From NCBI GenBank assembly GCA_963513935.1, contig OY740765.1:72299638-72363637 (forward strand): a stretch of DNA of 64,000 nt, given 5' to 3'. This document shows, piece after piece, positions 1 to 12,092 of this stretch. Under the pieces are notes generated by a model, which saw nothing but the letters and a program-made list of their open reading frames with translations, was not told the DNA's origin and ran no database searches. The position numbers were made by a program, and so were the translations under genes. Each line of letters starts with the position of its first letter. Position 1 is the first letter of the stretch. Source of the stretch: Aphrophora alni (taxonomy: Eukaryota; Arthropoda; Insecta; Hemiptera; Aphrophoridae).

Positions 1-5
1 TGCCT

Positions 6-183
6 GTAATTGACTTATTTCAGGAAGGAAGTTCCAAATGGTTTCAACAAGATGGTACACCTGCCCTATTAAGCATTCTCAGTGAGGTGGATTCAAATTT
101 TCCAAATTGGATGGAATGCCATGCCATGAACAATAATGAGCTCCTTGGTCCCCTGATTGAATCCACACTCAATTTCTGTTTTT
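6..183 (+). pseudogene. Transposase fragment of an IS630/mariner-type DDE element (relic)
   Basis: One open frame reads VIDLFQEGSSKWFQQDGTPA and continues through FPNWMECHAM to a stop near base 186. WFQQDG-x-P-A is the signature around the second catalytic Asp of many insect mariner/Tc-like transposases. The later stretch TLNFCF resembles the region of the third catalytic residue, with Asn where Asp or Glu is expected. No start, helix-turn-helix or terminal repeats are visible because the window begins here. It is a decayed internal fragment. Confidence 0.5.
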
Positions 184-957
184 AGAGCATGTTAAAAACA
201 AAGGTGTGAGGTGAAAATAATAAATATGGATCATCACAAGCAAAGGAACACTGAGGCCTGTGGAAAGATTAGACACGATACAGCATTGTTTGAGCGCATT
301 CACAATAATTTTGCTTTCCGCAGTGAACAATGGAGAGCACTTTGAACACATTCTTTAACAAATTTTCTGCTTATTTGGTTTGTTTTATGTAATTTAATAA
401 CTAAATTGTTACATTTCATTAGGCATAAATAAAACATTATGACACTATTATCATTTCCTTATGTGCCAACACTTTATAAACACTTAATATATAAAAGCAA
501 AATGTACTATATACAGATATTTAGAAAGTTACTCTTTATTTATTATTTAGAAAAGACTTTATTTTGAACACTACTCTGCCCCACATATATTTTAAGGTTT
601 TAGCCACATTTTCCTCTCACTGTGCTTCCAAATTAGAAAATCAGTCTTTTCATACTTTCCTGGATGGATTCAACATAGGAGCTACCTAAATGCCAAATTT
701 TAAGTCTGAACCACATCTGGAAATAACCAAACATTTCGACAAGTCAGAGAATCAATCAGTGATGACATGTAGCTTTATAAAACATATGAAGTGTATATAT
801 AGATGAATTGTATACATAGACGAAGTGTGTGGTTAAATATAGAGTGTATTTAGATGAAATGTGTACATTAGGTGAAGAGCATATAGAAGAAGTGAGTATA
901 TGATGAAGTGTGTCCATAGATGAAGTGTGTAGATATAGTGTGTAGATGAAGTGTATA

Positions 958-1733
958 TGGAGTGATCAAAAAGTCAGTATAAGGCCCTTTCATTTTTGAA
1001 CAGGTTTATATACAACATTGAAACTAACGGAAACCTTGTGGGACAACAATAGCTACTGTTGTAAGATTTGGCCACCCTTCAAAATTTGGGGGGCATGGTA
1101 GGAGGGAGGTAAACATTTTTAAATTTAAAAGTCTTGTGGCACAATATTTTAAAACTTATTAAAAAAACAAATCCATTGGTGAAGTTTTTACTTCAATACA
1201 ATGATTGGTAACAAAATGGTTGATGGTAAAAGTTTAAATAAAATAAAAGAGAACATTAAGAGACACTTATTTTCAAGTATAGTTATTATTATTAATAATG
1301 TAAGAAAACTTTTTGAAATACATTTAAAAAAAAATCCTATGAGTGCTGTTCAATTTGTCTTCATAAATCATTAGCTTTAAAACTGGTGTGCTCCAAGCTT
1401 TAATATTATTTGATAACTTTTACTTACTAGCAATTTTCTCTTTTATTTTCTTTAAACTTTTACCATCCAATATTTTGTTACCAATCATTCTATTGACTAA
1501 ATACTTCACCAATATATTTGTTTTTTTTAATAAGATTTAAAATAATGTACCACATGCTATACCTTTACATTTTAAAATGTTTACTTCTCCTCCCCATGCC
1601 CCATAATTTTGAATAGGGGCCAAATTTTACTTACTAAGGTAGCTAGTGTTGTCCCACAGGATTTCCATGAGTTTCAATGTTGTATCTAAACCCATTAAAT
1701 AATGAAAGGGTCTTATTTTCATCACTCAGTGTA
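958..1733. mobile_element. Foldback-type element with about 300-bp inverted arms
   Basis: The left arm (about 958-1262) starts GGAGTGATCAAAAAGTC; the right arm (about 1435-1733), read in reverse complement, starts GAGTGATGAAAATAAGACCC. The arms stay alignable throughout, for example ACAACATTGAAACT, GTGGGACAACA and ATGATTGGTAACAAAAT occur in both. The loop is about 170 bp and has no coding sequence. It is inserted within the minisatellite. The arms have diverged by roughly 15-25 percent by eye, so the element is not recent. Confidence 0.8.
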
Positions 1734-2059
1734 ATACATGAAATATATTACATAGAAAAAAAAAATGTATATAGATGACATGTGAACATTAGATGAAGTG
1801 TATAGAAAAAGTATGTATATAGATCAAGCGTATATGAAGTATACGTAAAGAACAATAAAGATTCATGTTCTGGAGGTCTAGATCATATCTAGAGTACACA
1901 TAGATAAAGTGTCTACACAGATAAAGTTTAGTGTATACATTAAGGGAAGTGTATACATTGGAAAAAAATTATATAAATGAAGTGAACACGTTAGATGAAG
2001 TGTTTATATTAGATGAAGTGTATATATTAGATGAAGTGTTTATATTAGATGAAGTGTAT

Positions 2060-2278
2060 ATATGTGGTGTTAAAAAGTGTGGAACCACCGAAATATAGGC
2101 ACAGAAAAAAAATTAGGACCCATAGATTTCATCTCAAAAGAACCACCCTTGACATTGAAGAAAAACTACATCAAACAACAAAAGATAGGTAAAATCGTAT
2201 AAACATATACTAAATCTCATTTTTTTGTACCCATTCAAAAGATATTTCTGTGGTTCCACACTTTTTTAACATCCCATA
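2060..2278. mobile_element. Short MITE with about 30-bp terminal inverted repeats
   Basis: The left end contains GTTAAAAAGTGTGGAACCAC and the right end read in reverse contains GTTAAAAAAGTGTGGAACCAC, with matching flanks TATATG. The interior is about 150 bp, AT-rich and non-coding. The ends abut TA dinucleotides, which suggests a Tc1/mariner-type MITE, but the exact boundaries are uncertain by a few bases because the flanking minisatellite is also TA-rich. Confidence 0.75.
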
Positions 2279-2998
2279 TAGAAAAGTGTGTGCATAGATA
2301 AAGTGTGTACATATATGAAGTGTACATATAGAACAATATAGATGCATGTTCTAGAGGTTGAGACCATATCTAGTGTACACATAGATAGTCTATATAAAAT
2401 TTAAGTATGTAGATATAGTGTGTAGAGAGATGAAGTGTACATATAGAACATTATAGATAAACAACATAGATAAAGTATATACAAAGATTAAGTGTGTAAA
2501 TAGATCAAGTGTATACATAGATTAAGTGGACATTTAGAACATTATAGATTCATGTTCTGGAAGTCTAGAACATATCTAGTGTACACATAGATAGTGTATA
2601 TACAGATTAAGTGTGTAGATATAGTGTGTACATAGATGAAGTGTACATATAGAAGAATATAGATAAACAACATAGATCAAATGTGTACATAGATCAAGTG
2701 TGTACATAGATAAAATGTGTACATAGATCAAGTGTGTACATAGACCAAGTGAGTAGTCTACATATAGAACAATATAAGTTCATGTTCTGGAAGTCTTTAA
2801 ACATGAAAATATAAAACAAAACCTATGCTCTGCGTTAAACTACCACAACATAAGTAACAAGTGTACACATAGATAAAGTGTGTGGATATAGTGTGTACAT
2901 AAATGAAGTGTATGTACATATAGAACAATATAGATAGAGTGTATAAAAAATTAAGTGTGTACATAGATGAAGTGGGTACGTAGAAGTGGGTATATATT

Positions 2999-3066
<68 letters not shown>
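2999..3066. repeat. (TA)n(GT)n microsatellite
   Basis: A short run of TA changes directly into about 25 GT units. Confidence 0.95.
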
Positions 3067-3069
<3 letters not shown>

Positions 3070-3352
3070 TGTGTATATAGATCAATATAGATTCATGTTT
3101 TGGAGGTCTTAAAAAACAAAACAAAACCTTTACTTCGTGTTAAACTGCCACGAGATAAGTAACAAGTATACACATAGATTATATCTAGTGTGCACATAGA
3201 TAAAGTATATACACAGAATATATGCGCAATTAGAAATAGTGTGAACATGAATTTGAACTACACTATACATCATATATAGCTGCTATAAGTTCATACAATA
3301 CAATTTCTGTGTTAGTGTGAGAATGATAATAAACCTTGATTTAGCTTTTAAC

Positions 3353-3820
3353 CAGGTAGAATTGAGTTGGGTGGCCTGTCATAGAGGGTTCAAGAGGAAC
3401 AAGAAGGCTGATGAACTGACAAAGAAAAGGGCCCAGAACCTGCTCACAGAACTGTAGCAAGAATTGTCTAAAGAAGCTAAGTCTGTTGAAAAGATGCCAC
3501 AAGGGAAAAGTTATATGATTCATTGTACCAACTTAATCAAAACTCTAACCTCACTGAATAGGTAAACCAAAGGAAGGTTTTAAACTTTGTAACTGGAAAT
3601 GGAGCATCCAAGATCAATTAAACACAGTCAACATAAAGAAACAACAGATCACATACTTTGCAGAGTGAAATGCTGGAGCAAAAGAGACTCTTGATATTCT
3701 GCCCCAATAGAAGTAGGTAAGATAACAGGTTCTAAGACTCACAAAGGAACTGATTCTATTAGCATTGAGGAAGTGTACAAAAATACTTTTAGCCTGAGGT
3801 CCCAAGGGTCTAAACTGAAA
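3353..3820 (+). pseudogene. Non-LTR retrotransposon (LINE) ORF2 3' end relic: RNase H and C-terminal region
   Basis: Bases 3353-3454 read QVELSWVACHRGFKRNKKAD and continue ELTKKRAQNLLTEL before a stop. This is the final RNase H motif (W-x-x-x-H-x-G-x-x-x-N-x-x-A-D-E-L) of jockey/I-like LINEs. Further on, near 3625, HKETTDHILCRVKCWSKR matches the E-T-x-x-H-I-L-x-x-C element found after RNase H in these LINEs. Stops and frame changes show the copy is dead. It may end at the (AT)n run near 3826. Confidence 0.72.
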
Positions 3821-3821
3821 C

Positions 3822-3825
<4 letters not shown>

Positions 3826-3870
<45 letters not shown>
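3826..3870. repeat. (AT)n microsatellite
   Basis: About 22 uninterrupted AT units directly follow the LINE relic. Confidence 0.95.
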
Positions 3871-3873
<3 letters not shown>

Positions 3874-5749
3874 TTTAGTTATAAGAACCACACGAGTGTA
3901 ACAAATAGTTACATGTTTCTGGCTTTATATTAAATTGTTTTGGTTTTCATTTATTTTCAAAGTTATGAGACATATTGTTTTACGCCTAGCAAAATTCTTG
4001 AAAGTATATTTTTCTTCCTCTATATATAAGCCTTCTTTCTTGACAGTTGAACACCTTAGGGCATTAGGGTATAGTGTAACCCTGTTTTTTAACCAGTAGA
4101 TGCCCATGTGGACCGACTCTACTAACCGGATATAAAACATCTCTTTCCCAAAACGTTAGTGATTTGATCCTTCATTTTAACCAGTTAAGTGGATCAATGA
4201 TAAATTATTGCATTAATGCATTTATCAAAAATAACAACTCGGTCATGAAATGATCCTGAGGAGAAATATATAATTTTCTAAATAAACACCAATACTTAAA
4301 TGTAAACTTTTAATTTTACAGCTAATATTAAACATACCAAACAATATGATTGTAGTGGGAAACAAAAACTGTATGAGTATATCATTTAGAAGTGATACTA
4401 AATTCCTTGTACTCTCAGTACAGTGTTGTAATTTTTCCTAGCTTAACAAGTGGTTGTATGATAAGTTTCTAATAAAGAAATTAATTAGAGTGTTTTTCTT
4501 TAATGCTCAAAAATGTATACAACCAAAAATAAAAAACTTTATCTCTTATTAATTTTTCCCATGTCCCCAACCGTACAAATTTTTCTCGGTGATTTCATTT
4601 TATAAATTAAGATATTAATAATTTTTAAAACACACTCATACTATGTGTGTATATAAAAGTATATTATATACTTTATATACTTTATGTGAGTTATTTTTTT
4701 TATATTCTTAAAATAACTCATGAGAATATTTATAATTTACTGTAAAGAATGGTACAACAATTGTTGGGATAAAATTGTTGTGATAAGATATGAGGAGACA
4801 TCTTTTGTTCAAAGTGTGTCAGGGGAGTACAATGAATGCTTTAGAAAAGTACTACTCACCCACCCACTCATACATCCACCAGCCATTTTGTTTGCATGCA
4901 TCCATGTGTACCTACACCTGAGACTATAAAAAAATAATAAAATCGAAGTTGGGTGATAACGTAGTACAAGAGTATATTTTATTAACAAATTTGTGGATGT
5001 CAGAATATTTTTCAGTATGACAGAAAATTTTATTTGGGTAACTTTCTTTCGCATTTTATAGAAAATGTGTTCATGAACAGTTTTGAGACAACAATCAAAC
5101 TACAGTGAATTATTTCCCAAATATGTGGGTTTGTTATGGTGATTGTTTTCACTAAGGAAAAAAACTCCAAGAATTTTTTAACTATTACGTTTGCCATGGA
5201 TATTGAGAACAACTGTAGTTACAAAGAAAGTGTGTGTAGATGACTTGATAATTGAAATGTCATCTTGTTACAAATAAAGTGTTATTTGTAGAAAATTAAA
5301 TTTTATTTCATTTGGTGATAAAAGTGTCTCTAAGTTTTATATATTTCAAGCAAATTTTTAATACCTGACCGAATAAAAGTTCGACTCCTAACACTTCACT
5401 ATAAAACTATTTAAAAACAAAAAACTCTATTATTGGAGGGTTAATTAATACTTACGTTATAAGTTTTAAAGAAACCCAAATATCTAAGGAGACCAAACCA
5501 GACTAGCAAATTTCCTGTGCCTAAGAATAAACTACAAGTGTTCCACTGATCACCGGTGAATTGCTGCAACAATCAATCAAATATATCGTATACTTACACA
5601 AAATTTGAGTAGTTTTTTAATATATTTGAACACTTTAAGAAACAGTATAACTTAAAAATGTGTAACAAAAAAAGTCATAAATACTGTAGTTATAATAAAA
5701 TTTAGGATCTTCGCTTATAATATGGTTATAAATAAACAAATACTGGTAC
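3871..5749. other. Mucolipin intron, no feature recognised
   Basis: AT-rich sequence with short frames only. No transposon ends, RNA gene or exon with splice sites was recognised. The missing TRPML exon for S4 and the pore was looked for here on the minus strand and not found. Confidence 0.5.
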
Positions 5750-5899
5750 CTTTCTTTCAATTTCTTCTTTCATTGCAGATCCAATTATAAGAAATACATC
5801 ATTGATAATAATCATAATATACCAAAGATTCCAAAACTCAAATCTCCCTTCTACACTCAATTCCTTATCGTAGGCCTCTTTGAAGAATTTTACAGTTTC
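5750..5899 (-). CDS. Trpml: Mucolipin (TRPML) exon, S2-S3 linker and helix S3
   Basis: This exon of exactly 50 codons reads ETVKFFKEAYDKELSVEGRF, then EFWNLWYIMIIINDVFLIIG, then SAMKEEIERK. The pattern of a charged linker, an E-F-x-N-x-W-Y-I signature, a hydrophobic S3 helix with the I-N-D-V and I-I-G-S motifs, and then a basic/acidic K-x-E-I-E end is diagnostic for TRPML channels. The acceptor is TTGTAG and the donor is AAG|GTACCAG, weaker than the other donors in this gene. It is the most C-terminal exon visible. No sequence for S4, the pore helices or the C-terminal tail was found between here and base 1, so the next intron exceeds 5.7 kb. Confidence 0.93.
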
Positions 5900-6690
5900 C
5901 TACAACATTGAAACACAACTGAATTACACTTCGATTTTTTTAAATGAAATTATAAATCCTTAATAAAAATAAATGCTATATCTTTAAGAAACTTGGACAC
6001 TATGTATTAACATGAAATCTGACTAACAAGTTAAGACTGTGAGATAGTAAATTCAATTGCGAGAGGGTAATTATAATAATTTACTCCCTTTGCTCGTTGA
6101 TGGCTTCATGCCTAAACTTCCTGGAATTTCGCACCAACCCCAAGTGGGTTTTGACGAGATGGGGAGTTTTGAGCGAGTCATTGTAGATCAAAACTTAATA
6201 ATTTCCACACATTACATAATTTTTTTTGACACACTTATAGGACATCTAGAATCACCAAATTTGGCAGGCATACTAGCACATCCAACTGTCATAAGTGTGC
6301 TGAAGTTTATGATTCTAGCTGTTCTATAAGTGTATCAAAATATTGAATAATTTGTAGAAAATGTACAAAATTTATCTGAATCAAAAAATCTTAGTCTATC
6401 TAAGGTGTAACCAATAGAGATATGAAAAAGTCATAGAAATAAACTTGTAGATCTCACCAAATCCATAACTGTTGGTGTAATCAGTTTCTTGCCACAGTCA
6501 CAATAGTTCATTTAGCCACAATAGACCTCCAAAAAAGATCTACAACTTCAAAAATTTTGTAATTTTTTTCAGAGGTTAATTTTTTTAATTTTTTGGAATT
6601 TCACAATCAGTTACAAGTTATAAGTTTGTCTAATATAAAGTTTCTAGCTCATCTGGAAGTAGGTTAGAATTTGTATAAATGAGTGAGTGA
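5900..6690. other. Mucolipin intron, unclassified moderately complex sequence
   Basis: The stretch 6050-6340 is open for 90 codons on the plus strand but the translation has no recognisable motif. It may be an old repeat of unknown family. No terminal repeats were seen. Confidence 0.3.
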
Positions 6691-6794
6691 GTTGCATAAG
6701 GGGATACACAAACGCACGCGCACATACCCACACACATATATATTAGATTCCTGAAGACCTTTTTTACAAAACTATTGTAAAGTTAAAATGAATT

Positions 6795-6964
6795 GATTAG
6801 AGTAGAAGAGACTCCAACCTAATTGCACTCTTGGACGAGTTGTGACTGATCCCACCTACTGGAGACTGGCTAGCTATGTGTATGAGAGACACCGTGCAGT
6901 CGGCATTACCTGAGACTGGATGCACACACCATGAAGATGAAGATGAAGATGATTAGAGTAGAAG
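6795..6964. mobile_element. Small retroposon insertion with 14-bp target-site duplication
   Basis: GATTAGAGTAGAAG occurs at 6795-6808 and again at 6951-6964. The 142 bp between them end in a GAAGAT-type simple repeat tail (about 6931-6950), immediately followed by the second copy. The body is richer in GC than its surroundings. A long perfect duplication plus a 3' simple tail is the hallmark of target-primed reverse transcription, so this is a SINE or a 5'-truncated RTE-like LINE end. No tRNA-like promoter boxes were recognised. Confidence 0.75.
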
Positions 6965-7100
6965 TCTTAAATATCTTGAAAATAATACATTAACTATTGC
7001 ATTCAGTTTTAAATATTATATAAAATACATTACATTTATATAAATATTATAAAACCAATTAATAGCAATTATACATTTCATTAAAATCCTAACACTCTGC

Positions 7101-7103
<3 letters not shown>

Positions 7104-7150
<47 letters not shown>
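7104..7150. repeat. (AT)n microsatellite
   Basis: About 23 AT units followed by a TTTA run. Confidence 0.95.
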
Positions 7151-7154
<4 letters not shown>

Positions 7155-7306
7155 TTATTTATTTAAAACTACAATGCTAAATAAACAAAAACAGATTAGT
7201 TACAACAATAATAATTTAAATAGTCCAAACAAATTTTATATATATTTTATCCTACCAGCTGTGGTTGAGAAATTCTTCCATCGAATAAAAAGACCCAGAA
7301 AGTAAT

Positions 7307-8170
7307 TATTCATAGTGCTCGATATCTTGAAGTTTAGCAGCTGCTATGTTTTGAACTGACCGTAGTGTGATGCTATACAGCTGCCCCATTGCGCATGCTC
7401 GACATTCTACTACTTTGGTTCACAAACATTTGTCACTCACTGTCACATCAAACAGTAAATGATATTCACCACATTATGTTATGAAATATCAGTGTAGGCT
7501 AGCCCACGAAGAAGTTACATTGTTTTTATTTGCTTTAGGCATTATTCGATTTACCAACCGATTTTCCTAAAAAATTTTAAGGGTTCTAAGAAATGTTTAC
7601 AGTCCACTATAACAGTATGAGGCATTTTGTAAATGAATACAAACTATAGGCTTTTTATAAAGAAAGCTTCTTTTTTCGACATATGTGTAATTTATTTTTC
7701 ATCAAACCAAAGACAATTAATTAAGACAGTAGGAAATAGCCCATTCTATTAAACAGACTTGAAAATAATAATGCGATAATTTTTATTAATTAATTCTTAA
7801 TTACAGAAGTAATAATAAAACATAAATATAAAATAATAGGCATGTGATATAAGAGAGTACATGCATGAGGTTATTTTATTATTTATTTATAATTTTTTGC
7901 TTTAATTTTTAATTTGTAAACTCGGGTTGAACAATATAGTTTCAATAATTTTTATTAATTGAATGCATGAGACTTACAAATATTATCTATCACAAACAAG
8001 TAGATCATAACAAGACTACACAGCAAAAACGTAAATGTATTGTAGATTTTTGGAATGGTAAGTAGCTGCTGGGAGGATGAGATGTGAATACATGCAGCCA
8101 TTATGGCTTACAACGCTTGCTTTGCTCTGATGTATGTCAAACCTCAAGATATCCCGCACTATGAGTACTC
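7307..8170. mobile_element. Candidate non-autonomous DNA transposon with imperfect ends
   Basis: The left side contains CATAGTGCTCGATATCTTGA and the right side in reverse complement contains CATAGTGCGGGATATCTTGA, continuing AGTTT versus GGTTT. These form an approximately 28-bp inverted repeat about 860 bp apart. The interior is AT-rich without a coding frame. No convincing target-site duplication was found, so the superfamily is not assigned. Confidence 0.5.
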
Positions 8171-8757
8171 AGACTGTGTGTTAAAGGCTGATTTGTTCTG
8201 AATTTGCTTTATGTGTTAGGGAGTTTTCATTTGGATAAAATCAGATTGGTTTGGCAGTTTCCTACACTTTTAGAGCCTATGTGTCTTCAGTTGGTGCTAA
8301 TTTCCTTCTCTTCTGTTATATCCATGTATATATCTTTTGACAGTACATATATATCTATCTCCATTTGTAGTATAAAATTATATAAAAAATGTACATACAT
8401 GGGAAAGTTAATATTGACACAAACCAGCAACGAGTCTAACACTTTTTTGTATAGTATAAATACACATTGCGTTTTTTTTTTTAATTTTCCACCACGGAAA
8501 TCACATAATTTAAATACAGAAAAATTACAACATATGCGGGATACTAAAAGTGCCATATGTTTTCACTGTTCTCAATAGATATTGAGCACAATTTATATAT
8601 ATACAGTCAATATGTTCTTTCCACTGTTGGGATTTAGGATTTAAAATTAAGTTAGAATGTAATAGATAAATATTCTAAGTACAATCGATAGACACCAGAG
8701 TATAAACAATCATTATGACAGAGTTCAAAAATTTATAATTACTTGGCTTGCAACCTA
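8171..8757. other. Intronic sequence, no feature recognised
   Basis: Two overlapping short frames on opposite strands (8204-8578 and 8287-8556) have no recognisable protein motif and low-complexity AT-rich composition. They are treated as chance frames. Confidence 0.4.
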
Positions 8758-8799
8758 CTAATGGGTTACAAATGACCTAGAGTATATAAGCCAAAGTTG

Positions 8800-8945
8800 G
8801 TAGAAAATCGAGGTCAGACGAAGCAAGGAGGTATCGACAATCAGTGGTTGGTGGTGGGAATTTGCAAGAGGTTCCCAGGATGTCAGATGTAGCAAAGAGG
8901 TATTGATGGTCAGTGGGAGTTGGTACGAAGTTGCTGGGAGGTCAT
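8800..8945. repeat. Two tandem copies of an approximately 68-bp unit
   Basis: A unit beginning GAGGTCAGACGAAGCAAGGA is followed by a diverged copy beginning GATGTCAGATGTAGCAAAGA; both contain AGGTAT-GA-(A/G)TCAGTGG. A TATATAAG box lies about 20 bases upstream (8782). The surrounding 8750-9120 is richer in GC than the rest of the intron, which would fit an LTR or promoter fragment of an unrecognised retroelement, but that is only a guess. Confidence 0.5.
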
Positions 8946-9129
8946 TTGGTAACAGAAGAGATTGGACCATGGGAGACTTTACCGGAACGTGACCAGGGTG
9001 CTGCTACGAGATAAGATCACTAACAGAAGAGAATTCAATACAAGAGATCAATACAAACACGGAACCATGAGGGGTCAGCAATAGGATGGTGAGCAAGCTT
9101 CATGTGTAAATCAATTTAGTAAATCTTGG

Positions 9130-10264
9130 AATTCATATATATATTCTGCCATAGTCAGTGGGATAGCTCTGAAACGAAAGCTTATTAATGAGGTTGTAAA
9201 TGAGGTTAATATTTAACGGTGATATTTAAGAGTATTAGAAATAATAGTAATTAATTAGAGATGTTTTACACATATAGAATCATTAACTATAATGAAATTG
9301 TCAATACAAACATTTTTAGCACTGAATTATTGATTGTCCAAATTTAATTTTGAACATGAGTCCTAACACCACGTTAATTGCATATCATTAACCATATCAA
9401 GGAATCTTGTTGAATACACTTCTTCAATAATATCCTGACTAAATTGGACCTCTCACACCAAATTATATAATTTCTTTCCATCATACTAAGAATTCAGCAC
9501 TTTTAGGTAACTGTGACTTTTTAAAAGAGAGTAAGTAATAACATAAATTAGACAATGACCATACTTTCACTTCTCATAACACTTCTTGGCCATTAGGCCC
9601 ACTTTTAGTTTGTTAGCTTTTTTAGTTTTATTTCTCAGATTTTAGTGAAATATAACTGTTTTATGAAATATGTTAGTTTTAATAATGAAATAAAAGCAAC
9701 AGAACATAGCCTAACATGTCCTAGATGTCAAATATTTGTTGTGTAAGTTCATAACTGTTAATTATGAAAGTATCTAGTTGTCATAGTCAACTTATTAAAA
9801 TGGTGAATATCTTCAAAAAGCCAAAGTAGAGTTCACTGATTAGGTACTTGAATTTTAAAGGTTTATTATAGACAAAATTATTAGCTAATCAGTTTTGATG
9901 TATACCTCTAATCCAAGATGAAAGTGGGTCAAAATTAAATATTTAACTTTGGTCAACCACTATTTTGGATTGAGAGATCAGATGAAAATATTATTTCCCC
10001 AATAATTTTGTTACCAACTACAAAATATTGTAAAATAGCTGGGAATATATTATTTAATCCCCCTCTCCATATTGCTGTATTGTTGTTTGTATGTGTATTG
10101 CCATGTGACTGCATACATATTATTGTGTATATTACCATGTGGCTGTATGTATATATTTATGTGTGACTATATGATATAGTGCTGTGTGGCTGTATAGCTG
10201 TATGTGTATTTTTTATACTTATAACTTAGTCATAATTGAAGCAATACAATTGGTAAAAACTTAC
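9130..10264. other. Intronic sequence, only simple repeats
   Basis: Nothing recognisable apart from a short run near 10080-10205 of degenerate 'tgtatgtgtat-gctgt' repeats. Confidence 0.4.
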
Positions 10265-10383
10265 CATTTTCAATTGCTGAGCTTTGAATATGGCTCGACT
10301 ACAAAGAATAAATGATATCACACAAATCAGGATAACAGAAACATTCAGGATGCTTCGCAGAATAAAGCCAATCCGGTTGTTAT
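10265..10383 (-). CDS. Trpml: Mucolipin (TRPML) exon, transmembrane helix S2
   Basis: The exon is 119 nt with a TTTGTCTAG acceptor and a GTAAGT donor. After completing the split Asn codon it reads NNRIGFILRSILNVSVILIC and continues VISFILCSRAIFKAQQLKM. The middle is a clear hydrophobic helix followed by the C-S-R-A-I-x-K-A-Q motif that closes S2 in mucolipins. In the protein the helix brings the chain from the lumen back to the cytosol. The exon ends in phase 0 after Met and joins 5750-5899 in frame. The spacing from the fourth luminal cysteine to the helix fits the family. Confidence 0.92.
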
Positions 10384-12092
10384 CTAGACAAATATTTAAA
10401 ACGAAAGTTGTTCACGTATCATAATTAAACAAAAATAATTATACACTATCAAATGAGTTCTATAGTTTTGTATACTGCCAAAAACATTATTGCAGTGAAT
10501 TAAATTATTACATATTTTAAAACAATTTATTTATATTAGTTTTGCCTTGACTCCACCCACCTGGACTACACAATTTGCATTTTTTATTTTGTGAAGCTTA
10601 TAGAATCTATATTTGATTATAACTTTTATGGCTACATTGATAAAGTACAGAACATTTTATGAATTAAATTTACTAACTTTTAACAAAATTTTTATAAATT
10701 TGATTTGTTTACTCTTTACAAATTATAATAGGTAGGGCAGAGAAGAAAACATGAAGAAGACAAAATAGAAAAGTCCTTTTATCTGAGGGCCTCTTTGTGA
10801 ACAATATTTTACCATTAAATACCACCAGGTAGAGATTGCTGTTAGAACTAATTTTCAGTTCCAATTAGCATTCAAATGATATTCAATATTTGTCAATGAA
10901 ACTTATAAGAAATGCTTAAAATAAGTTAACAATTTAGGTTTTTATATTAAACATGCAAATAAATATTGTTAGAACTTAGGAACTACTGAACCAATTTTAA
11001 TCAAACATAGACTAAAACTAAAACAGATACTTACATAGGAAATAAAATCGGAACAGTATTTTTTTTAGTTATAATGACCGACAAAGACATTGCTAAGTTG
11101 TCAGGATGTTGATGAAATACCCATCTAGCTTATTAGAAATATTTTTAAACAGTATTTAGGTTTAAAAAATGTAAACTTGACTTACATATTATGTCCTAAT
11201 GTAGGTACAAAAAAATTTCCCACCATCTAGAATTGGCCAGAATGGATTATTTTCATTTAATATTTGAAGTGACAATTTTTTTTTTATCACCTATATAAAT
11301 TAGAAAATAAAAATTATTGAAAACTATATTTCTGGTACTTTTTAAACATTTGCAAAAGTAACTATATTTGGAACTACTATCTATTTTGTCTTGTTTACAG
11401 GCAAGAAAACTTCTTGATCAACATTGCTATATAAAAAGAAAAGAAAAGAACATTAAATAAAGACTCCTACCCTTCAATATTCTAATAGCTTCAGAGTCAG
11501 AAAAGAACAAGAGTTGGTCATGAAAGACCTGATAAAAAATATGAGAGGAATCTAACCTTCTCATGAAAAAGGTATGGATCCAGCTAGGGCCCCTCAGGAT
11601 TGATACACCTGTACTCACTATAAGTGAGCTCCTGAGGGTATATATTCAGTAGACGTATCTACTTTTACATCTTTTGAAAGTTGAGTTGGTTTTTGGATAT
11701 TTGTAATGTTATACTTCCACAGCTAATGGCTCAAAAGGTTTTCATACAAGTTTCAATATAAATTTATTTAAGTTTTACACTAAAAACCAAAATTAAAAAA
11801 AAAAAAACTTTACTCTTATGAGCTAAAAATTAACATTTTGTATGAGCAATGTTTGGATAAACATTTAAGTTACTTAAATTTTAATTAATTAGCATCATTA
11901 TATATGAAAACTAAATAACTTCAGTGCAGTTACCATTGATGTTTAAAAAGCGAAAACATTTCACTCATCACTTTTAGAACTACATGATAAAGATCAAAAT
12001 GTAGGCCATATATTTGAAACTTTTTGATTTCAGAAATAATAAGATGATATTTAGTTTGCCCATTTATTTTATTATTATTTTTTGTTGTTTTA
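10384..12092. other. Intronic sequence, no feature recognised
   Basis: AT-rich. A slightly more GC-rich patch lies at 11390-11640, open for 63 codons on the minus strand, with no recognisable motif. It may be part of an old element. Confidence 0.35.

Larger units (their letters stand above)
785..3250. repeat. Degenerate minisatellite built on an 'AGATGAAGTGTGTACAT'-like unit
   Basis: Dozens of imperfect units of about 17-20 bp (agatgaagtgt, acatagataaagtgt and variants) run through this stretch. A longer higher-order unit containing 'gaacaatatagattcatgtt' and 'tctagtgtacacatagata' recurs near 1850, 2330, 2530, 2770 and 3080. The array is interrupted by two inverted-repeat elements (958-1733 and 2060-2278). 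A (TA)n/(GT)n microsatellite sits at 2999-3066. No coding potential is seen. Confidence 0.8.

Noticed and set aside
1..5749. The next mucolipin exon (S4 and pore region).
   Set aside because: Searched by eye on the minus strand for the characteristic helix and pore motifs with splice sites; nothing matched, so it is taken to lie outside the window.
6057..6329. 90-codon open frame on the plus strand.
   Set aside because: No recognisable domain, no splice sites or promoter, and it lies in a mucolipin intron on the opposite strand.
8204..8578. 124-codon frame, the longest unassigned plus-strand frame in the first half.
   Set aside because: Low-complexity AT-rich translation with an equally long frame on the other strand; treated as chance.
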